64,000 bases of DNA from Blautia glucerasea (GTDB lineage Bacteria; Bacillota; Clostridia; Lachnospirales; Lachnospiraceae): the NCBI RefSeq assembly GCF_020537505.1, contig NZ_JAJBMO010000001.1, forward strand, positions 1 to 64,000, read 5' to 3'. The notes beneath the pieces were generated by a model. It was not told where the DNA came from, did no database searches, and saw nothing but the letters and a program-made list of their open reading frames with translations. Shown in pieces: positions 61,704 through 64,000 of this stretch; within the stretch, counting starts at the first letter, position 1, and each line of letters starts with the position of its first letter. A program made the position numbers and the translations under genes.

Positions 61704-63461
61704 TTGGCTGATCACGCTCCTAAGAAATATCCCTCCCTCAGATTTTTCATCACGGTCACCATCATGATCATCGTGGGATTCGTTTTACTGTTATCTGTGG
61801 GATTTTATTATATCAAAACATCTTCTATATTAAGAAAGACTTCCCGCGACTCCATTGTGCGGGAGTTAAACCAGGTCAATGATACCATACAGGACCAGGT
61901 AGAGACAATTGATTCCATTATTCCCCTTTTTATGTCCAATGAGGTGATCCAGAACGCACTGGAAAATCCGGGAACCGGAACCAATCATCCTTTTTCCGTA
62001 GAGAGGCAGATGTCTTATATTTATAACAGTTCTGCTCTTTCTGAGAAAAATTTCACTGATTCCATCTATATTTATAACAATCATAACATTGTTTACCACA
62101 CTTATACTTCCGGCATTCTGGAAAATGTGGATGATACCTCAGAATTTCTGCAAAATACCATCGACGCTTCTGATCCCCACCTGATGTGTTATACCTCCCC
62201 GCTTCACGGTCAGAACATGTATTTTGCCCGCAATTTGTACAGCAGCAACTCCGGAAACAGGATTGGTATGATCGTCATCAACATCAATGCCCGGAAATGG
62301 ATGGAGTACTGTTCCAAGACCATGGATCCATCCTGGTTTATTATGCTTTTTAACAGGGAATTTTCCCTTAGTTCAGACTCTGATTTTTCAGCAGAGGACC
62401 TTCAGGCTCTTTCCTCCAGTCTGAATGCAGAAAAAGGCTCTGTATTATTTGAGGAACAAAACTTTGGAGGCAAAGATTATTTCATGGCATCCCAGTCTTT
62501 AGAACGGCTTGGGCTTACATCTGCTGTGGCTGCCCCAAAGGATCTGCTTCTTGAAAACCTAAACAGTACCCTGAAATCCTATCTTCTGGTTACCCTGGCG
62601 GTGGCTCTTATCGCCCTGTTTGCTGCATTTATTATTTCCCGGGCTGTTACCCGTCCCATTGATACCATGATCCTTCACATCAATGAGATCTCAAAAGGAA
62701 ACCGCAGCTCCCTTCCACCGGAAAGCTTTTATCAGGAATTCCAGGTGTGGGCACAGTCCTTTAACCAAATGCTTCTGCAGCTTGACACCTATTATCAGGA
62801 TATTTACCAGCAGAAACTTCTTATTAAAAATGCCGAGATCCGCGCCCTTCAGTCCCAGATGGATCCCCATTTTCTTTTCAATGTGCTCAACACCATCGCG
62901 TGGAAAGCCCAGATGATCGACAATGAAGAGATTTACGAGATGGTGATCTCACTTGGAAGCCTGATGAAAATGAACACACTCTCCCGCAACCATAATTTCA
63001 CTTCTATTTCAAAGGAAATGGAATATGTACGGCTTTATGTATACCTTCAGCAAATGCGTTTCGAGGATAAGATCTCCTGCGATATCCAGATACCGGAGCA
63101 GGTGCTTTCCTGCGAAATCCCCTGCCTTTCCATCCAGCCCCTTGTGGAAAATGCAATTGTTCACGGACTGGAACCAAAGAAGGGAAAGGGCCATCTGATC
63201 ATCCAGATCATAGAGGGCGATGACGATATGCTGGAAATCTGTATTATTGACGACGGAATCGGTTTCGAAGTGATCCCGGACATCCAGTCCATCCAGCATT
63301 CCGACAAGGACAGCCACACTCACATTGGCATGAAAAATCTGGACAAGCGGCTGAAGCTGCTTTACGGACCGGATTCGGGAATCAGGATCACAAGCATTCC
63401 AAACAAGTGCACTACCGTTTCCTTCCACATTCCAAGAAAGGAGTTTTCACATGATATTTAA
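61704..63461 (+). CDS. Sensor histidine kinase, YesM family
   Basis: A 585-residue membrane sensor. Membrane segment about residues 15-40, extracellular dCache-like sensor domain to about 285, second membrane segment (YLLVTLAVALIALFAAFIISRAV), HAMP, and the His_kinase domain with the phospho-His in QSQMDPHFLFNVLNTIAWK; ATPase motifs QPLVENAIVHGL (N box) and IIDDGIGF (G1). TTG 61704 is taken: GGAGG is nine bases upstream and the promoter lies inside any longer frame. Paired with the following response regulator; probably senses a sugar for the divergent transporter operon. Confidence 0.9.
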   Translation: MADHAPKKYPSLRFFITVTIMIIVGFVLLLSVGFYYIKTSSILRKTSRDSIVRELNQVNDTIQDQVETIDSIIPLFMSNEVIQNALENPGTGTNHPFSVERQMSYIYNSSALSEKNFTDSIYIYNNHNIVYHTYTSGILENVDDTSEFLQNTIDASDPHLMCYTSPLHGQNMYFARNLYSSNSGNRIGMIVININARKWMEYCSKTMDPSWFIMLFNREFSLSSDSDFSAEDLQALSSSLNAEKGSVLFEEQNFGGKDYFMASQSLERLGLTSAVAAPKDLLLENLNSTLKSYLLVTLAVALIALFAAFIISRAVTRPIDTMILHINEISKGNRSSLPPESFYQEFQVWAQSFNQMLLQLDTYYQDIYQQKLLIKNAEIRALQSQMDPHFLFNVLNTIAWKAQMIDNEEIYEMVISLGSLMKMNTLSRNHNFTSISKEMEYVRLYVYLQQMRFEDKISCDIQIPEQVLSCEIPCLSIQPLVENAIVHGLEPKKGKGHLIIQIIEGDDDMLEICIIDDGIGFEVIPDIQSIQHSDKDSHTHIGMKNLDKRLKLLYGPDSGIRITSIPNKCTTVSFHIPRKEFSHDI

Positions 63462-64000
63462 ACTTCTAGTAGTTGACGATGAAGTCACTATGCGAAAAGG
63501 TATTTCCAATTATATGAACTGGGCATCCATTGACTGTCAGGTTGTGGGGAGCGCTTCTGACGGTATGGAAGCCATAGAATTTCTGAAAAGCCAGCCTGTG
63601 GATATTGTGATCACAGACATCAAAATGCCCGCTGCAGATGGACTGGAGGTGGCACGTTTTGTTCACGAACATTATCCTATGACAAAGGTGATCATCTTAA
63701 CGGGATACGCCGATTTTGAATATGCCCAGACTGCCATCAAATACCACGTTACCTCTTTCATCCTGAAGCCAACCAATAAAAAAGAGCTTTTTGCTGCTGT
63801 CCAGGAGGCGCAGAAACAGCTGATCGTCTCTCAGCAGCAGGAAAATATTGCAAAAGAGGGCGTTTTTTTCCTAAAGGACCAGCTAATGCAGGAATTGACC
63901 GATCATCCCTGCACCGAGGAATTAAAAGAGAAGCTGCTTTCCCTGGGACTTCATATGAACTGCTACTATGTGGCAGCTTTTAAGCCGTCTTCTGATGAGC
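63451..64000 (+). CDS. Response regulator, YesN/AraC family (partial, cut by window end)
   Basis: About 183 residues are in the window. The receiver domain starts MIFKLLVVDDEVTMRKG, with the phospho-Asp in VDIVITDIKMPAADGLEV, the Thr in VIILTGYADFEYA and Lys in SFILKPTNKKEL. The region after it is the usual YesN linker; the AraC-type DNA-binding end would lie beyond 64000. ATG 63451 follows GGAG and overlaps the kinase gene by 11 bases. It probably activates the sugar transporter operon. Confidence 0.9.
   Translation, partial: MIFKLLVVDDEVTMRKGISNYMNWASIDCQVVGSASDGMEAIEFLKSQPVDIVITDIKMPAADGLEVARFVHEHYPMTKVIILTGYADFEYAQTAIKYHVTSFILKPTNKKELFAAVQEAQKQLIVSQQQENIAKEGVFFLKDQLMQELTDHPCTEELKEKLLSLGLHMNCYYVAAFKPSSDE

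Overview
The window looks like a chromosome segment of a gut Lachnospiraceae-type Firmicute (Clostridia, Blautia/Ruminococcus-like). This rests on moderate GC content, frequent TTG/GTG starts behind strong GGAGG ribosome binding sites, sporulation genes (spoIIGA-sigE, sigK), a T-box thrS leader, CIRCE-controlled hrcA-grpE-dnaK-dnaJ, the ireB-ruvX-DUF1292 ... trmR-U32 order known from Firmicutes, and carbohydrate loci with GH43, GH65 and YesMN-type regulators. The genus is inferred, not shown.

Layout. 1-535: 5' end of a 16S rRNA gene on the minus strand and its upstream region with three tandem sigma-A-type promoters. 536-3400: accessory patch with a secreted transglutaminase-like protein, a 5'-truncated Ig-like protein joined head to head with a 5'-truncated XRE regulator, and an Rpn/PD-(D/E)XK protein. 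3406-7746: small helical protein, spoIIGA-sigE with a 22-bp-spacer promoter like that of Bacillus spoIIG, then divergent aroD and aroE. 7900-10320: thrS with its T-box. 10358-16378: YdcF, SEC-C and HAD proteins, purA and purB. 16379-18870: polar amino acid ABC transporter. 19005-24681: a three-gene operon of a giant repeat protein (DUF5717-like), a degenerate Hsp70/actin-fold protein (DUF5716-like) and a TPR-like protein. This is the most interesting uncharacterised system in the window. 24861-25481: an uninterrupted sigK without a pro-sequence.

25484-31244 is one long minus-strand operon: ireB, ruvX, DUF1292, RNase J, YlbF-like, truncated MltG-like, trmR-like, U32 peptidase-like (tRNA U34 modification). 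Then come mtaB, a histidine-less HPr-like gene, thiI, nifS-like, rsmE, prmA, PAP2, and the heat-shock operon dnaJ-dnaK-grpE-hrcA with promoter and CIRCE. 43821-46717: LOG-family gene, a palindromic intergenic repeat, and uvrB. 46817-51062: GH43 xylosidase and a secreted BspA-like LRR protein.

51190-54500 is a small accessory island lying between two copies of the same promoter-plus-structured-leader module. The right copy is the 5' leader of queT (queuosine precursor transporter). The left copy has no gene of its own and ends at terminators. The island holds a small HTH protein, an Uma2-like nuclease, an excisionase-like protein, a truncated TOPRIM/primase-like gene and a truncated XRE gene. 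55079-64000: disaccharide locus with an ABC transporter (binding protein, two permeases), a GH65 phosphorylase, a HAD phosphatase and a divergent YesM/YesN two-component system cut by the window edge.

No tRNA gene, CRISPR array, transposase or intact integrase was seen.
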